Source of the DNA: an uncultured Clostridia bacterium
GTDB taxonomy: Bacteria > Bacillota_A > Clostridia > TANB77 > CAG-508
Length of the DNA: 15,285 bases
Assembly: GCA_947588915.1 (NCBI GenBank)
Contig: CANPZA010000026.1
Span: forward strand, 1 to 15,285
Direction of reading: 5' to 3'
In this document: piece by piece, positions 14,055 through 15,285 of the stretch
Position numbering within the stretch: the first letter of the stretch is position 1
Layout: each line of letters begins with the position of its first letter
The notes under the pieces: model-generated
Told to the model about the DNA's origin: nothing
The model's database searches: none
Seen by the model: the letters and a program-made list of their open reading frames with translations, nothing else
Made by a program: the position numbers and the translations under genes

Positions 14055-15285
14055 TTAACTATTTTCTCCTCCAAATATAGCTTCAAATTCATCAGCTTCT
14101 ATTTTTTCTTTTTCTAATAATATTCCTGCTACTTGATGTAATTTATCAATATTGTCTGTTAAAATCTGTTTTGCCCTATTGTATCCTTTATCAACAATTG
14201 CTTTTGTTTCTTCATCAATAATTGCAGCTGTTTCCTCAGAGTATTCTTTTTGTGTTGCAAAATCTCTTCCTAAAAATACTTCTTCTTGATTAGAACCTAA
14301 CATTAATGCTCCTATTCTTTCACTCATACCATATTTAGTAACCATACTTCTTGCAATTTTAGTTGCTCTTTCTATATCATTACTTGCTCCTGTTGAAATA
14401 TCATTTAATATTAAACTTTCAGCTACTCTACCACCAAGAAGTGATACGATATTTTCTTCCATTTCTGTTTTTGACATAAATGATTTATCTTCTGTTGGTC
14501 TGTACATTGTATATCCTCCTGCCATACCTCTTGGTACAATTGATATTTGATGAACAGGATCTTGTGTTTCTAAGAAATGACTTACTACTGCATGACCTGC
14601 TTCATGGTATGCAACTAATTTATTCTCTTTTTCACTTCTAACTTTTGTTTTCTTTTCAGGACCCATAGTTACTTTTACCATAGCATCTTCAATTTCTTTC
14701 ATTCCTATTTCATTTAAGTTTCTTCTTGCGGCAAGAAGTGCTGCTTCATTTAATACATTTTCTAAATCTGCTCCTGCAAAACCTGATGTATTTTTAGCAA
14801 TTACTTTTAAATCTACATCATCTGCTAAATGTTTTTTTCTAGAATGTACTTCTAAAATTTGTTCTCTTGCTCTTACATCTGGAAGTCCTACTACTATTTG
14901 TCTGTCAAATCTTCCTGCTCTTAAAAGTGCCTTATCTAGTACATCTGGTCTGTTAGTTGCTGCTAAGACTATAACTCCTTCATTTTCTGCAAATCCATCC
15001 ATCTCAACTAATAATTGATTTAATGTTTGCTCTCTTTCATCATGTCCACCGCCAAGACCTGCACCTCTTTGGCGACCTACTGCATCAATTTCATCTATAA
15101 ATACAATACATGGTGCATTTTTCTTAGCTTGATCAAATAAATCTCTTACTCTTGAAGCACCAACACCAACAAACATTTCAACAAAATCTGAACCACTTAT
15201 AATAAAGAATGGTACTCCTGCTTCTCCAGCTACTGCTTTTGCAAGTAATGTTTTACCTGTACCTGGTCCACCAACAAATAACACA
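14055..15285 (-). CDS. ftsH: ATP-dependent zinc metalloprotease FtsH, C-terminal part (5' end outside the window)
   Basis: The fragment covers about 410 residues of a normally 600-650 residue membrane protease. It begins at the Walker A motif (GGPGTGKT, fragment residues 5-12), continues with Walker B (CIVFIDEID, about 59-67), the [15 protein letters not shown] signature, the second region of homology ([20 protein letters not shown]) and the zinc-protease motif HEAGH at 227-231. The distal aspartate needed for zinc binding is in the [12 protein letters not shown] segment. The N-terminal membrane segments lie beyond the right edge. Small departures from the commonest family wording are GGPGTGKT for GPPGTGKT and LLRAGRF for LLRPGRF; both keep the key residues. 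FtsH degrades damaged or regulatory membrane and cytoplasmic proteins. No CGG codon lies in frame. Confidence 0.97.
   Translation of the reverse strand, partial: VLFVGGPGTGKTLLAKAVAGEAGVPFFIISGSDFVEMFVGVGASRVRDLFDQAKKNAPCIVFIDEIDAVGRQRGAGLGGGHDEREQTLNQLLVEMDGFAENEGVIVLAATNRPDVLDKALLRAGRFDRQIVVGLPDVRAREQILEVHSRKKHLADDVDLKVIAKNTSGFAGADLENVLNEAALLAARRNLNEIGMKEIEDAMVKVTMGPEKKTKVRSEKENKLVAYHEAGHAVVSHFLETQDPVHQISIVPRGMAGGYTMYRPTEDKSFMSKTEMEENIVSLLGGRVAESLILNDISTGASNDIERATKIARSMVTKYGMSERIGALMLGSNQEEVFLGRDFATQKEYSEETAAIIDEETKAIVDKGYNRAKQILTDNIDKLHQVAGILLEKEKIEADEFEAIFGGENS

Noticed and set aside
15240..15285. Walker A variant GGPGTGKT in FtsH as an unusual active site
   Set aside because: The required GxxGxGKT pattern is kept, so function should not change.

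Overview
The window is a very AT-rich stretch with Shine-Dalgarno sites of the GGAGG type, an oxygen-sensitive class III ribonucleotide reductase, a Spo0E-like phosphatase, Clostridia-type M16 peptidases and a dockerin-bearing leucine-rich-repeat surface protein. This points to an anaerobic, low-GC, probably spore-forming Firmicute of the Clostridia, plausibly an uncultured gut lineage. Almost everything from 2386 onward is on the minus strand. Only the two small hypothetical genes at 946-2311 and one gene relic lie on the plus strand.

Layout. 1-885 is a degraded accessory stretch: the 5' end of a pilin-like gene running off the left edge (minus), a long hairpin, and a broken gene of unknown family. 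946-2311 is a two-gene plus-strand unit of unknown function with its own promoter and terminator. 2386-2880 is a wrecked DUF1016/YhcG-type PDDEXK nuclease gene. 2900-5700 is the anaerobic ribonucleotide reductase operon nrdD-nrdG, with a promoter and a palindromic operator candidate. 5757-6072 holds a small Spo0E-like gene missed by length cut-offs. 6142-8819 is a pair of M16 peptidase genes (ymfF-ymfH type). 8868-9172 is rpsU (ribosomal protein S21) with a consensus promoter and a strong terminator. 9176-10305 holds a membrane-anchored J-domain protein and a second NrdG-like radical SAM activase. 10365-13897 is a 1149-residue secreted LRR/dockerin protein. 14025-15285 is the C-terminal two thirds of ftsH.

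The main discovery is a shared break in three otherwise healthy genes: nrdD, the ymfH-type peptidase and the second nrdG. Each needs exactly one +1 shift of reading frame, and the event is identical each time: a single extra C directly before a conserved glycine codon GGA, which creates an in-frame CGG codon in the motif CGGA. Reading the C as skipped restores full-length, family-typical proteins of 719, 428 and 173 residues. By eye, CGG occurs in frame nowhere else in roughly 4,200 codons of the window. The nrdG copy next to nrdD has the same Val-Asp-Gly stretch without the extra C. I infer that CGG is not an ordinary arginine codon here, and that CGGA is either a programmed +1 frameshift signal or a quadruplet read as glycine. 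The two genuine pseudogenes are broken in other ways, so they serve as a contrast.
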